From NCBI RefSeq assembly GCF_900102005.1, contig NZ_LT627736.1:2542001-2606000 (forward strand): DNA of 64,000 nt. The letters are read 5' to 3'. The stretch comes from Microbacterium sp. LKL04 (GTDB lineage Bacteria > Actinomycetota > Actinomycetes > Actinomycetales > Microbacteriaceae). The position numbers were made by a program, and so were the translations under genes. The notes below the pieces were generated by a model. The model searched no databases and was not told where the DNA came from. It saw only the letters and a program-made list of their open reading frames with translations. Positions 33,340 to 41,584 of the stretch are shown one piece after another. Numbering within the stretch: the stretch's first letter is position 1; every line of letters starts with the position of its first letter.

Positions 33340-34662
33340 TCAGAAGGGTGCCGGGTCTCCGGGGTGTGCTGTGCCAGGGGTGAAGGCGACGGCCGGTGTG
33401 GGTGCGTCTTCTCTGTAGGTCCTGCCGAGGGGTGAGGTCCATTCCAGGACTCCACCCGACAGTTGTCGGACCCGCCAGGCGGTGAACTGCTTCATCGAAT
33501 GATGTCTCTGGCACAGGTGGGCGAGATTGGAGAGTTCTGTTTTGCCGCCGAGGGCGTGGTCGTGGGTGTGGTCGATCTCGCAGCGGATGGCCGCGACGCG
33601 GCATCCGGGGAACCGGCAGTGCTGATCGCGGGCTTGCAGGAACCGTCGCATCGCGGATGGCACGCGGTATGAGTCGGTCGCGACGGTGACGCCGGTGGTG
33701 GGGTCGTGGAACAGGCGTTCCCAGATGTGCGTCGCCCCGGCGAGAAGGCGGGCGGTCGCGGGGTCAATCGGGGATCGGCCCGCGAGATCGCACGGCCCGT
33801 CGTCCGCACCGGCGAGGGTCGCGGCGGGCACAAGAACCTGCACCCTCGCGCGGATCGCGCCGAGGGGTCCGGCGGTCGTGTCGCGCGTGTCATCCAACGC
33901 CGGGGAGCCTGCGAGCAGCAGGTCGGCGAATACGTCGGCCCGGACCTGATCGGTCGATCGTGCATCTGTCGCGACAACGTCGGCGTCCTCGCCGGAAGCA
34001 CGCTCATCCCGGGTGTCGATGATCGCCCGTGCCTGCTGCGTCAGCCGGTCGTGGATCCCCTCCGCGATCACCGTCGGCAACGTCGCGATCAGGTCGCTCA
34101 TCCCATCCCGCCCCGGCATCAGTCGCACGCACCGGCCCGTGGCTGCCTCTTCGTGCCGTTCCGCGAACGATCGTGGGTGCATCCGGTGCGCGAGGATTTC
34201 GAGCTCACCCCGGACACGGTTCGGCGTCTCGCCGTCGCAACGTTCGATCGCGACCTTCTCGAACTCCGCCCACAATTCCGCGGGCAGGTTCAGCCCGGCG
34301 TCGACGATCGCTTTCACGTGGCCCTGCACGATCCGCCCGGCCTCCCACGCAGCGACCGCAGCGGGGAATCCTTCGACGATTGTTCGCGCTTCGCCGATCC
34401 GTCGTTGCACTGCCCGGTCGGTGAGTCGCATCACCCCGGCGACCTCGGCGGAGATCGACCGGAGCACCATGTCGTGCACCTGGACCCGTGCGTTCCGGGG
34501 TGCGCCTTGCGCGTCCGCCAACCGTCCCGCGGCGGCCAGGGCGCGAAGCTCACGAATCTTCACGCGGGCGAACTCGACCCCGATGTCTTCGACGTCCGCG
34601 ACGATGCCCGCGATGGCAGCGGGATACGTCTCACCATCGGGGATTTCCATCGGTTCCGTCAT
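33340..34662 (-). CDS. DUF222 domain protein with C-terminal HNH endonuclease motif
   Basis: A 440-residue protein of a family that is abundant and repeated in actinobacterial genomes. The N-terminal two thirds match DUF222 ('RLTDRAVQRRIGEARTIVEG' and 'IVQGHVKAIVDAGLNLPAEL'), and the C-terminus has the HNH core 'CRFPGCRVAAIRCEIDHTHD' followed by 'NLAHLCQRHHSMK'. They are often called 13E12-repeat or HNH nucleases and may be mobile or recombination-associated. ATG 34662 is used; ATG 34650 is an alternative. No transposase or repeat boundary is visible beside it. Confidence 0.88.
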   Translation of the reverse strand: MTEPMEIPDGETYPAAIAGIVADVEDIGVEFARVKIRELRALAAAGRLADAQGAPRNARVQVHDMVLRSISAEVAGVMRLTDRAVQRRIGEARTIVEGFPAAVAAWEAGRIVQGHVKAIVDAGLNLPAELWAEFEKVAIERCDGETPNRVRGELEILAHRMHPRSFAERHEEAATGRCVRLMPGRDGMSDLIATLPTVIAEGIHDRLTQQARAIIDTRDERASGEDADVVATDARSTDQVRADVFADLLLAGSPALDDTRDTTAGPLGAIRARVQVLVPAATLAGADDGPCDLAGRSPIDPATARLLAGATHIWERLFHDPTTGVTVATDSYRVPSAMRRFLQARDQHCRFPGCRVAAIRCEIDHTHDHALGGKTELSNLAHLCQRHHSMKQFTAWRVRQLSGGVLEWTSPLGRTYREDAPTPAVAFTPGTAHPGDPAPF

Positions 34663-34841
34663 ACCTGCACTCTCGCACCAACCACCGACATTCAGACCCC
34701 GAAAAACCACCGAAACCACCCGTTATGAACGACGCCCAGAATGAGAAACCTCTCACCGGCCCATTCCCCCTCGGTCAGCGCGCGCGGCACACCGAGCGCG
34801 CTTCGCGCCGCTCACACTCGCTTTCGATTCCGCGGGGATCA

Positions 34842-34857
34842 ATACCCAGGGGGGTAT
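34842..34857 (+). promoter_or_regulatory. CsoR-family operator
   Basis: ATACCC-AGGG-GGGTAT is a perfect 6-4-6 inverted repeat with the G-tract core typical of CsoR-family sites. It overlaps a TATCAT -10 box (34855-34860), so binding would block transcription of the repressor gene. Confidence 0.75.
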
Positions 34858-34889
34858 CATCGATGCCGACGCGACGAGAGGGTGACGAC

Positions 34890-35177
34890 ATGAGTGACGC
34901 AGCGCGAATCGACGACCCGGCGACCGGCGACCCCGAAGCCAAGCGCAAGGTCGTCAATCGTCTCAAGCGCGCGCAGGGGCAGCTCGCCGCCGTGATCTCC
35001 GCGGTCGAAGAGGATGCCTCGTGTCGCGATGTCGTGCATCAACTCGCCGCCGTGTCGAAGGCGCTCGACCGGGCCGGGTTCCTCGTCATCTCGACGGCAC
35101 TGCGAGAGTGCCTCACTGATCCCGATGGGGACATGGCGCCCGAAGAGCTCGAAAAGCTGTTCCTTTCGCTCGCCTGA
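34890..35177 (+). CDS. CsoR-family repressor with CstR-type cysteine pair
   Basis: A 95-residue, four-helix repressor with 'KRKVVNRLKRAQGQLAAVIS'. The metal-site positions of CsoR are Cys-His-Cys; here they read Cys45, Ala70, Cys74, with the exact 25- and 4-residue spacings. Loss of the His but retention of both cysteines is the pattern of CstR persulfide sensors, so a sulfur-sensing role fits better than copper. ATG 34890 follows GAGAGGG; ATG 34863 would add nine residues. Its operator lies just upstream. No copper exporter or sulfurtransferase is adjacent, but sufS-sufU is 2 kb away. Confidence 0.85.
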   Translation: MSDAARIDDPATGDPEAKRKVVNRLKRAQGQLAAVISAVEEDASCRDVVHQLAAVSKALDRAGFLVISTALRECLTDPDGDMAPEELEKLFLSLA

Positions 35178-35205
35178 CCGCCCGGGGTTGGCAGAAGAAG
35201 ACCTC

Positions 35206-35234
35206 TTGACGCCCGGCATCCGCTGATCTAACGT
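35206..35234 (+). promoter_or_regulatory. Promoter of the ArsR/SRPBCC genes
   Basis: TTGACG (35206-35211) and TAACGT (35229-35234) are separated by 17 bases, a near-canonical housekeeping promoter. The start codon is only eight bases beyond the -10 box. Confidence 0.75.
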
Positions 35235-35235
35235 A

Positions 35236-35249
35236 CAACCAAATGGTTG
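35236..35249 (+). promoter_or_regulatory. ArsR operator overlapping the start codon
   Basis: CAACCA-AA-TGGTTG is a perfect 6-2-6 dyad. The ATG at 35243-35245 lies inside it, so bound repressor would sit on the transcription start. Confidence 0.65.
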
Positions 35250-35584
35250 CACAAACGGAGCTCAGCGATGATCGGATCGACCGCGTCTTCCACGCCCTGG
35301 CGGCGGCGACGCGGCGCGACATCCTGCGTCGCACGCTCGAGCGCGAGCAGTCCGTCTCCACGCTCGCCGCGGACTACGACATGTCGTTCGCGGCCGTCCA
35401 GAAGCACGTCGCCGTGCTCGAGGCGGCCGAGCTCGTCGTCAAGCGCGCGGAGGGCCGCGAGCGCCTCGTTCGAGCGGACCCCGACATGATCGCCCGCGCC
35501 CGGGCGCTGCTCGGACAGTACGAAGACCTCTGGCGCTCCCGCGTCGATCGGCTCGACGCCCTTCTCGCCGAGCCCGAGAACTGA
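35243..35584 (+). CDS. ArsR-family winged-helix regulator
   Basis: A 113-residue regulator: 'RVFHALAAATRRDILRRTLE' and 'AADYDMSFAAVQKHVAVLEA' form the winged helix, followed by 'LVVKRAEGRERLVRAD'. It lacks the metal-binding CxC of ArsR/SmtB. Such non-metal ArsR proteins are usually encoded directly before AHSA1/SRPBCC genes, as here. ATG 35243 lies inside its probable operator and eight bases after the -10 box. Confidence 0.88.
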   Translation: MVAQTELSDDRIDRVFHALAAATRRDILRRTLEREQSVSTLAADYDMSFAAVQKHVAVLEAAELVVKRAEGRERLVRADPDMIARARALLGQYEDLWRSRVDRLDALLAEPEN

Positions 35585-35607
35585 CCCATCCCACGAAGGA
35601 GTGAGAC

Positions 35608-36576
35608 ATGCCCGTCACCGACATCACCACCGACACCGACAACCTCACGATGACGCTCACGGCTGACGTCGACGCCCCCGTCGACCGCCTGTGGCGTGCG
35701 TTCACGCAGCCGCGTCAGCTCGAGCGGTTTTGGGGTCCTCCCGGCTGGCCGGCCACGTTCACCGCCTTCGACTTCACCGTCGGCGGTCACGCCGACTACG
35801 CGATGACCAGCCCCCAGGGTGAGAAGTCCCGCGGCACATGGGAGTTCCTCGCCATCGACGAGGGTCGCAGCTTCGAGGTGCTCGACGCGTTCGCCGACGA
35901 GAACGGCGAGCCGATGTCGGGCTTCCCCTCCATGCGCATGCGCTTCTCCTTCGACGAAACCGCCACCGGCTCCCGGCTCTCGAACATCACGTACTTCACC
36001 TCGGTCGAGGCGCTTGAGCAGGTCGTCGCGATGGGCGCCGTCGAAGGATCGCGCATGGCGATGAACCAGCTCGACACGGTCCTCCACGACCTGCGCGACT
36101 GGTTCCAGGGCGAGGGCACGAACGTCGAACTGCTCGACGACACCCACGTCCGCATCACGCGTCTCGTCGACGGTCCGCGGGAGCTCGTCTGGCGGGCGCA
36201 CAACGACCCCGAGCTGCTGAAGAAGTGGATGCTGGGCCCCGACGGGTGGTCGATGGTGGAGTGCGTCGTCGGCGAGCACTACCGGAACGTGTGGGAGGAG
36301 GACGGCAAGCCCGAGAGCCGCTTCGGCTTCGAGGGCGAGACGCTGCTCCTCGACGAACCGCGCCGCTCGGTCAGCACCGAGAGGATGATCGGCATGGAGG
36401 GTCCGTCGACGACGAACGACCTGCAGTTCTACGAGGAGGACGGTGCGACGCTGCTGACGCTCCTCATCGAATACCCCGATCGCGAGACGCGCGACATGAT
36501 CCTCGCCACCGGCATGGCGGACGGCATGGAAGCGTCCTACGCTCGGCTCGAGCGCGAGGTGCTGCAGGCGGCGTGA
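35608..36576 (+). CDS. Tandem SRPBCC (AHSA1-type) domain protein
   Basis: A 322-residue cytoplasmic protein with two START/AHSA1-like domains. The first begins 'DNLTMTLTADVDAPVDRLWR' and has 'FWGPPGWPATFTAFDF'; the second begins 'HVRITRLVDGPRELVWRAHN' with 'LLKKWMLGPDGWSM'. Single-domain members of 150-170 residues are common, so this is a fusion or internal duplication. These hydrophobic-cavity proteins are usually uncharacterised and co-regulated with an ArsR protein. It starts 23 bases after the regulator, following GAAGGAG. Confidence 0.87.
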   Translation: MPVTDITTDTDNLTMTLTADVDAPVDRLWRAFTQPRQLERFWGPPGWPATFTAFDFTVGGHADYAMTSPQGEKSRGTWEFLAIDEGRSFEVLDAFADENGEPMSGFPSMRMRFSFDETATGSRLSNITYFTSVEALEQVVAMGAVEGSRMAMNQLDTVLHDLRDWFQGEGTNVELLDDTHVRITRLVDGPRELVWRAHNDPELLKKWMLGPDGWSMVECVVGEHYRNVWEEDGKPESRFGFEGETLLLDEPRRSVSTERMIGMEGPSTTNDLQFYEEDGATLLTLLIEYPDRETRDMILATGMADGMEASYARLEREVLQAA

Positions 36577-36609
36577 CGCCTGGCCGAAGCGACGTCCTCG
36601 TCCGCCGGC

Positions 36610-37071
36610 TCAGGCCCGGGCGAGGGCGTCCTCGAGCGCGACCCACGCGAGCATCGCGCACTTGACGCGAGCCGAGAACTTCGAGACCCCCGACAGCGCG
36701 GCGGCATCGGCGAACGTCTCCTCGTCGAGGGGGATCGCTCCGCGCGAACGCAGCGCCTCGCGGAACCCAGTTATGAGCTTCACGGCGTCCTCGCGCGGCA
36801 GACCGGCGTCGCCGCCGTCCTCCTCGATCAGGGCCGCGAGCATCGATGCGGACGCCTGCGAGATCGAGCAGCCCGAACCCTCCCACGACAGGTCCACGAT
36901 GCGCTCGCCGGCGTCGTCGACGCGCACGCGGAGGGTGATGTCGTCGCCGCACATCGGGTTGTGCTGGTGCGAGCTCGCGGTCCGCCCCTCCTCGGACGAG
37001 AGGCCCTGGCCGTGCGGGTGCTTCGAGTGGTCCAGGATCAGCTCCTGATACAGCGAGTCGAGACCGTTCAT
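36610..37071 (-). CDS. sufU: Iron-sulfur cluster assembly sulfurtransferase SufU
   Basis: A 153-residue protein with the zinc-site residues of SufU: Cys41 and Asp43 in 'NPMCGDD', Cys68 in 'GSGCSISQAS' and Cys138 in 'RVKCAMLAW'. SufU accepts persulfide sulfur from the SufS cysteine desulfurase by zinc-ligand swapping. Its ATG overlaps the sufS stop (ATGA), and the two make a minimal SufS-SufU unit without sufBCD here. No other Suf scaffold gene is seen in the window. Confidence 0.95.
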   Translation of the reverse strand: MNGLDSLYQELILDHSKHPHGQGLSSEEGRTASSHQHNPMCGDDITLRVRVDDAGERIVDLSWEGSGCSISQASASMLAALIEEDGGDAGLPREDAVKLITGFREALRSRGAIPLDEETFADAAALSGVSKFSARVKCAMLAWVALEDALARA

Positions 37072-38363
37072 TCGTTCACTCCGAAATAGGACCGGATGCC
37101 GCTGACGGCATCGACCAGGGCATCGACATCGGCGTCGGTGTTGTACAGGGCGGCGGATGCGCGGACGGATGCCGTCACGCCGAACCGGCGGTGCAGGGGA
37201 GCTGCGCAGTGGTGTCCGACGCGGACGGCGATGCCCTGCGCGTCGAGGAACTGGCCGGCATCGTGCGCGTGCACGCCGTCGACGACGAAGCTCCAGAGGC
37301 CGACGCGCTCCGCGCCCTCGGCATCGCCGAGCAGACGGATGCCGGGGATGTCGACGAGTCCCTCGCGCATGCGCGCGGCGAGGCGAACCTCGTGCGCGTG
37401 TACGGCGGACATGCCGGCGTCCTCCAGATACGACACGGCGGCCGCGAGCCCGATCGCGGGTCCGATCGGCTGCGTGCCCGCCTCGAAACGCTGAGGCGGC
37501 GGCAGATAGCCGGCCTCGTCGAGCGTCACGGTGGTGATCATCGACCCGCCCGTGAGGAACGGCGGCATGGCCTCGAGGATCTCACTGCGGCCGTAGAGAC
37601 CGCCGACCCCGTACGGCCCGAGCATCTTGTGCCCGCTGAAGACGGCGAGGTCGACCCCCATCGCGGGCAGGTCGAGCCGCATGTGCGGTGCCGACTGGCA
37701 GGCGTCGAGCACGGTCAGCGCGCCGACCTTCTGCGCGAGCGCGACGATCTCGGCGACCGGGTTCACGATCCCGAGGACGTTCGACACGTGCGAGAACGCG
37801 ACGATCCGCGTGCGCTCGCCGATGATCTGCGCCGCGGCATCCACATCGAGGCGGCCATCGTCCGACACAGGGATGTGCCGCAGAACGGCGCCGGTGCGCG
37901 CGGCGAGCTCCTGCCACGGGATGAGGTTCGCGTGGTGCTCGGACTCGGTCGCGACGATCTCGTCGCCGGGCTGCAGAGCCAGGCGAGCGGATGCCGGTGC
38001 CCCCCGCCCGAGCGTCGCGTTGCCGATCGAGTAGGCCACCAGGTTGAGGCCCTGGGTGGCGCCGCTCGTCCACACGAGCTGCTCCTCGCGCGCGCCGACG
38101 AAGCGCGCGACGGTAGCCCGGGCATCCTCGAACAGATCCGTCGCCTCGGCGGCGAGGGTGTGGGCGCCGCGGTGGACGGCCGCGTTGCTGCGGGTGAGGA
38201 AGTCGTACTCGGCCTGCAGCACCTGCCGGGGCTTCTGGCTCGTCGCTCCGGAGTCGAGGTAGACAAGCGGGTGCCCGTTGACCTCTTGCTGGAGGATCGG
38301 GAAGTCCTCGCGAAGCCGGGCAGCGTCGAGCGTGGCCGACTCGGACAGGGCGGGAGAAGTCAC
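37068..38363 (-). CDS. sufS: Cysteine desulfurase SufS
   Basis: A 431-residue PLP enzyme of the group II cysteine desulfurases. 'LVYLDSGATSQKPRQVLQAE' is the N-terminal landmark; the PLP lysine is in 'VFSGHKMLGPYGVGGLYGR', and the catalytic cysteine in 'RVGHHCAAPLHRRFG'. It extracts sulfur from cysteine and passes it to SufU. GTG 38363 lies six bases after the minus-strand box TAGCCT (leaderless type). Codon use matches neighbours. Confidence 0.96.
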   Translation of the reverse strand: MTSPALSESATLDAARLREDFPILQQEVNGHPLVYLDSGATSQKPRQVLQAEYDFLTRSNAAVHRGAHTLAAEATDLFEDARATVARFVGAREEQLVWTSGATQGLNLVAYSIGNATLGRGAPASARLALQPGDEIVATESEHHANLIPWQELAARTGAVLRHIPVSDDGRLDVDAAAQIIGERTRIVAFSHVSNVLGIVNPVAEIVALAQKVGALTVLDACQSAPHMRLDLPAMGVDLAVFSGHKMLGPYGVGGLYGRSEILEAMPPFLTGGSMITTVTLDEAGYLPPPQRFEAGTQPIGPAIGLAAAVSYLEDAGMSAVHAHEVRLAARMREGLVDIPGIRLLGDAEGAERVGLWSFVVDGVHAHDAGQFLDAQGIAVRVGHHCAAPLHRRFGVTASVRASAALYNTDADVDALVDAVSGIRSYFGVNE

Positions 38364-38369
38364 CCCTCT

Positions 38370-38375
38370 AGGCTA
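38370..38375 (-). promoter_or_regulatory. Candidate -10 box TAGCCT, leaderless start of sufS
   Basis: TAGCCT is followed by AGAGGG and GTG 38363. The AGAGGG could also serve as a ribosome site, but it directly abuts the start. Confidence 0.5.
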
Positions 38376-38405
38376 CGCCGGTGCGCGGTGGCACGGCCCG
38401 GCGCG

Positions 38406-40457
38406 TCAGTTGTCGGAATGCTCGACCAAACCGTAATGACGCTGATCGACGCGGCCGCCGCGATCGTCGCCGGGCAGCGGGCGCGACCGGCGCCCGTAGA
38501 CGATCTCGGACGAGTCGAGCAGCCACGGCACCAGGGTCACAGTGACGCCGTGGACCATCATGAGCTGCTGCGCGATCCGGCGGGCGCGGCGGTTGTGGAG
38601 CGGGGTCTCCCACCAGTGGCCCACGATGTACTGCGGCAGGTAGACGGTCACGACGGAGGGCCCGTGCTTCTCGCGGTACTTCTCGATGAAGCCGATCAGG
38701 GGCGAGCCGTAGTGGCGGTAGGGCGAATCGACCACGACCAGGGGCACCGGCATCCGGTGGTACTCCCAATCGGCCTTCAACTCGGCGATGTCGTCGGTCG
38801 TGACCGCGACGTGGACGGCGAGGGTCTTCTCGTGCTTGGCGGCCAGGGCGTAGTCGATGGCCTTGGCCACGGGCTTCTGCAGCTTGCCGACGAGGATGAT
38901 CGCGAGGTCGCCCGATGCGCCGAACCTCACGGTGTCGTCCATCTCGATCTCGTGCTCGACGTCGCGGTAGTACCGGTTCACGCCGATCATGAGGAACGCG
39001 AGGACCGGCATCGCCAGGAACACCAGCCAGGCGCCGTGCGTGAACTTCGTGATCGTCACGATGACGAGGACCGCGACGGTGAACGCCGCCCCGACGGTGT
39101 TGATGGCGAGTCCCGACAGGGCAGCCCGCCGCGCGGCCGAGTTCCCCTTGAGGAGTCGCAGCTCGCGACGCCAGTGCCGGACCATGCCGATCTGGCCGAG
39201 CGAGAACGACACGAACACGCCGATGATGTAGAGCTGGATGAGGGTGGTCAGGTTCGCCTGGAAGACCACGAGGATCGCGATCGCCGCGCCGCCGAGGATC
39301 AGCATCCCGTTCGAGAAGACGAGGCGGTCGCCGCGCGAGTTCAGCGCCTTGGGTGCGTAGCTGTCGCGGGCGAGCACCGACCCGAGCAGCGGGAACCCGT
39401 TGAACGCCGTGTTGGCGGCGAGCAGCAGGACGCAGGCGGTAGCGGCCTGGATGATGAAGAAGAACACCGAGTCGCCGCCGAAGGTGGCTGCCGCGACCTG
39501 CGCCATGAGGCTCGGCTGCGGGCCGGCCGCGCAATCGAAGCCGATCAGACTGCAGGGGTTCTCGGCGTAGTGCACGCCGGCGATGAGGGCGAGCGAGGTG
39601 AGCCCCGCGAACAGGACGATCGCGATGCCGCCCATGAGCACGAGGGTCGTCTGCGCGTTCTTGACTTTGGGGGTGCGGAATGCGGGCACACCGTTGCTGA
39701 CGGCCTCGACTCCGGTCAAGGCGGAGCAGCCGCTCGAGAAGGCGCGCAGCAGCAGCAGGATGAACGCGACCTGAGACAGGGCCTCGGGCTCGACGGTGTA
39801 CGCCGCGCTCGAGGCGACAGGTGCGTCGCCGATCGCCCAGCGGAACAGGCCGGTCCCGATCATCAGCGCGACGGAGCCGATGAACACGTACGTGGGGATC
39901 GCGAACGCCTGCGACGCCTCGCGCACGCCGCGCAGGTTCACGATCACCAGGAGGATCACGAAGCCCACCGCGAGCTCCACGCGCCATGCGTTGAGGAACG
40001 GGAGCGCCGAGATGATGTTGTCGACGCCGGAGGACACCGACACCGCGACGGTCAGGACGTAGTCGACGAGCAGCGCCGACCCGACCACGACGCCGGCCTT
40101 CTCGCCGAGGTTCGTGCGGGCGACCTCGTAGTCGCCGCCGCCCGACGGATACGCCTTGATGAGCTGGCGGTAGCTGAGGACCACGACGACGAGCAGCACG
40201 ACGACCGCGGCGGCGACGGGCGGCGCGAACGCCATGAACGCCGTCCCGCCGATGAGCAGGATCATCAGGAGTTCCTGCGGCGCGTAGGCCACCGACGACA
40301 GTGCATCCGACGCGAAGATGGGCAGCGCGCGCTTCTTCGGAAGCAACTGCCCATCGAGCTTCTCGGTGTCGAGGGGTTCGCCGATCAGCATGCGCTTCAC
40401 GGCGGGAGAAGGGACCGCGTTCGGGTCGCGGCTGTCACTGGTCACGGCGGGCGACAT
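38406..40457 (-). CDS. APC-superfamily permease, KimA-like
   Basis: A 683-residue protein with about twelve membrane segments in the first 480 residues ('LSSVAYAPQELLMILLIGGT', 'YPSGGGDYEVARTNLGEKAG', 'GVEAVSNGVPAFRTPK'), then a cytoplasmic tail of about 200 residues with 'GDLAIILVGKLQKPVAKAID', a USP-like fold. This length and tail match the Bacillus KimA (YdaO) potassium-importer group rather than ordinary amino-acid permeases, but annotation as a plain APC permease is common. ATG 40457 has GGGAGG five bases upstream. Confidence 0.82.
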   Translation of the reverse strand: MSPAVTSDSRDPNAVPSPAVKRMLIGEPLDTEKLDGQLLPKKRALPIFASDALSSVAYAPQELLMILLIGGTAFMAFAPPVAAAVVVLLVVVVLSYRQLIKAYPSGGGDYEVARTNLGEKAGVVVGSALLVDYVLTVAVSVSSGVDNIISALPFLNAWRVELAVGFVILLVIVNLRGVREASQAFAIPTYVFIGSVALMIGTGLFRWAIGDAPVASSAAYTVEPEALSQVAFILLLLRAFSSGCSALTGVEAVSNGVPAFRTPKVKNAQTTLVLMGGIAIVLFAGLTSLALIAGVHYAENPCSLIGFDCAAGPQPSLMAQVAAATFGGDSVFFFIIQAATACVLLLAANTAFNGFPLLGSVLARDSYAPKALNSRGDRLVFSNGMLILGGAAIAILVVFQANLTTLIQLYIIGVFVSFSLGQIGMVRHWRRELRLLKGNSAARRAALSGLAINTVGAAFTVAVLVIVTITKFTHGAWLVFLAMPVLAFLMIGVNRYYRDVEHEIEMDDTVRFGASGDLAIILVGKLQKPVAKAIDYALAAKHEKTLAVHVAVTTDDIAELKADWEYHRMPVPLVVVDSPYRHYGSPLIGFIEKYREKHGPSVVTVYLPQYIVGHWWETPLHNRRARRIAQQLMMVHGVTVTLVPWLLDSSEIVYGRRSRPLPGDDRGGRVDQRHYGLVEHSDN

Positions 40458-40507
40458 TACGCCTCCCGCGAACCCGCCGCAACGCGGGCGGGTCACGGAC
40501 TATTCCC

Positions 40508-40513
40508 TAGACT
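40508..40513 (+). promoter_or_regulatory. Candidate -10 box TAGACT, leaderless start
   Basis: TAGACT is followed by six bases and ATG 40520. Confidence 0.5.
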
Positions 40514-40519
40514 CGCCGG

Positions 40520-41584
40520 ATGAGCGGACAAGTCTTCCCGGCAGTCGTCGCGATCCTGTTCGGGGCAGTCGTCGGGCTCATCCTCTTCGTCCCCGTCGTA
40601 GCCGTCAGCTACCGTCGCCGTGGTCGTCTCAGTCTCGGCCGCGTGGCGTTCTGGGCGGCATCCCTCGTCTACTTCCTGGCCATCTGGAGCTACACGCTCC
40701 TTCCCCTGCCCGCCTCGGACGACTACCGCTGCTCGGGGGCGGTGCTCTCGCTCGCGCCGACCATCGACGACCTCGTGGGGGCCTTCGCCGACGGGTCGCC
40801 GCTGACCGACATCCGACTCCTCCAGGTCGCCTTCAACGTCCTCCTCTTCCTCCCCCTCGGGTTCCTGATCCGGGTCGTGGGGCGTCGGGGTGTCGTCATC
40901 GCCACTCTCGTCGGGTTCCTCCTGTCCCTGCTCATCGAGACCACCCAGCTGACCGGGGTGTGGGGATTGTTCCCGTGCGGGTACCGCCTCTTCGACGTCG
41001 GTGACCTGCTCACCAACACCCTGGGCGCCCTCGTCGGCTCGATCGTCGCCCTCCTCGTCCCGGCGCGACTGCGCGGCGTCGAGAAGGCAGCGGATGCCGG
41101 TGAGCCCCGCCCGGTCACGCGCGGCCGCCGCCTGCTCGGGGCCGTCTGCGACCTGCTCGGCACGGCGATCCTCGGAGGTGCCGCGGGGACCACGATTCAG
41201 CTCTTCCTGCAGTACGCACTGCGCCGTGAGGACCTGGTCGCCGACGGGGTCATCGCCGACATCGCCTCGGGATGGGTGCCGATCGCCGTGTGGACCGTCG
41301 TCGTCCTCGCGACGGGCCGCACCGTCGGCGACCTGTGCGTCGAGCTGCGTTACGAAGGCGGCCGCCTGCCGGAGCCCGGCGCACGGGCGCTCCGCTTCGT
41401 CGGCGGGATCGGCGGCTACCTCCTGCTCAGCGAGCTGGGGGCGGCCCTCGGCATCCTCTCGGTCGTCTTCGTGCTGGTGTGGGCGGTCCTCTTCTTCGCC
41501 ACCCCCGCCGGGCGCGGGCTACCGGGCGTCGTCAGCGGACGGCGACTGGTGGATGCGCGCACGACGGCGCCGACCGATCACTGA
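40520..41584 (+). CDS. VanZ-RDD membrane protein
   Basis: A 354-residue membrane protein. The first half is VanZ-like ('YFLAIWSYTLLPLP' and 'LQVAFNVLLFLPLGFLIRV', then 'SLLIETTQLTGVWGLFPCGY', 'FDVGDLLTNTLGALVG'). The second half, from about residue 200, resembles an RDD domain ('GRRLLGAVCDLLGTAILGGA'). VanZ confers teicoplanin resistance in enterococci; functions of actinobacterial fusions are unknown. ATG 40520 is six bases after TAGACT. Its last seven bases overlap the convergent gene. Confidence 0.85.
   Translation: MSGQVFPAVVAILFGAVVGLILFVPVVAVSYRRRGRLSLGRVAFWAASLVYFLAIWSYTLLPLPASDDYRCSGAVLSLAPTIDDLVGAFADGSPLTDIRLLQVAFNVLLFLPLGFLIRVVGRRGVVIATLVGFLLSLLIETTQLTGVWGLFPCGYRLFDVGDLLTNTLGALVGSIVALLVPARLRGVEKAADAGEPRPVTRGRRLLGAVCDLLGTAILGGAAGTTIQLFLQYALRREDLVADGVIADIASGWVPIAVWTVVVLATGRTVGDLCVELRYEGGRLPEPGARALRFVGGIGGYLLLSELGAALGILSVVFVLVWAVLFFATPAGRGLPGVVSGRRLVDARTTAPTDH

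Noticed and set aside
33340..34662. The DUF222/HNH gene as part of an insertion element or homing nuclease
   Set aside because: No terminal inverted repeats, target duplication or interrupted host gene is visible. This family is a normal dispersed repeat in actinobacterial genomes.
37191..40523. An open frame of 1110 codons on the plus strand opposite sufS and the permease
   Set aside because: Its product is Arg/Gly/Asp/Val-rich with no domain, and it is the exact antisense of two clear genes. Long antisense frames are expected in DNA with this GC level.
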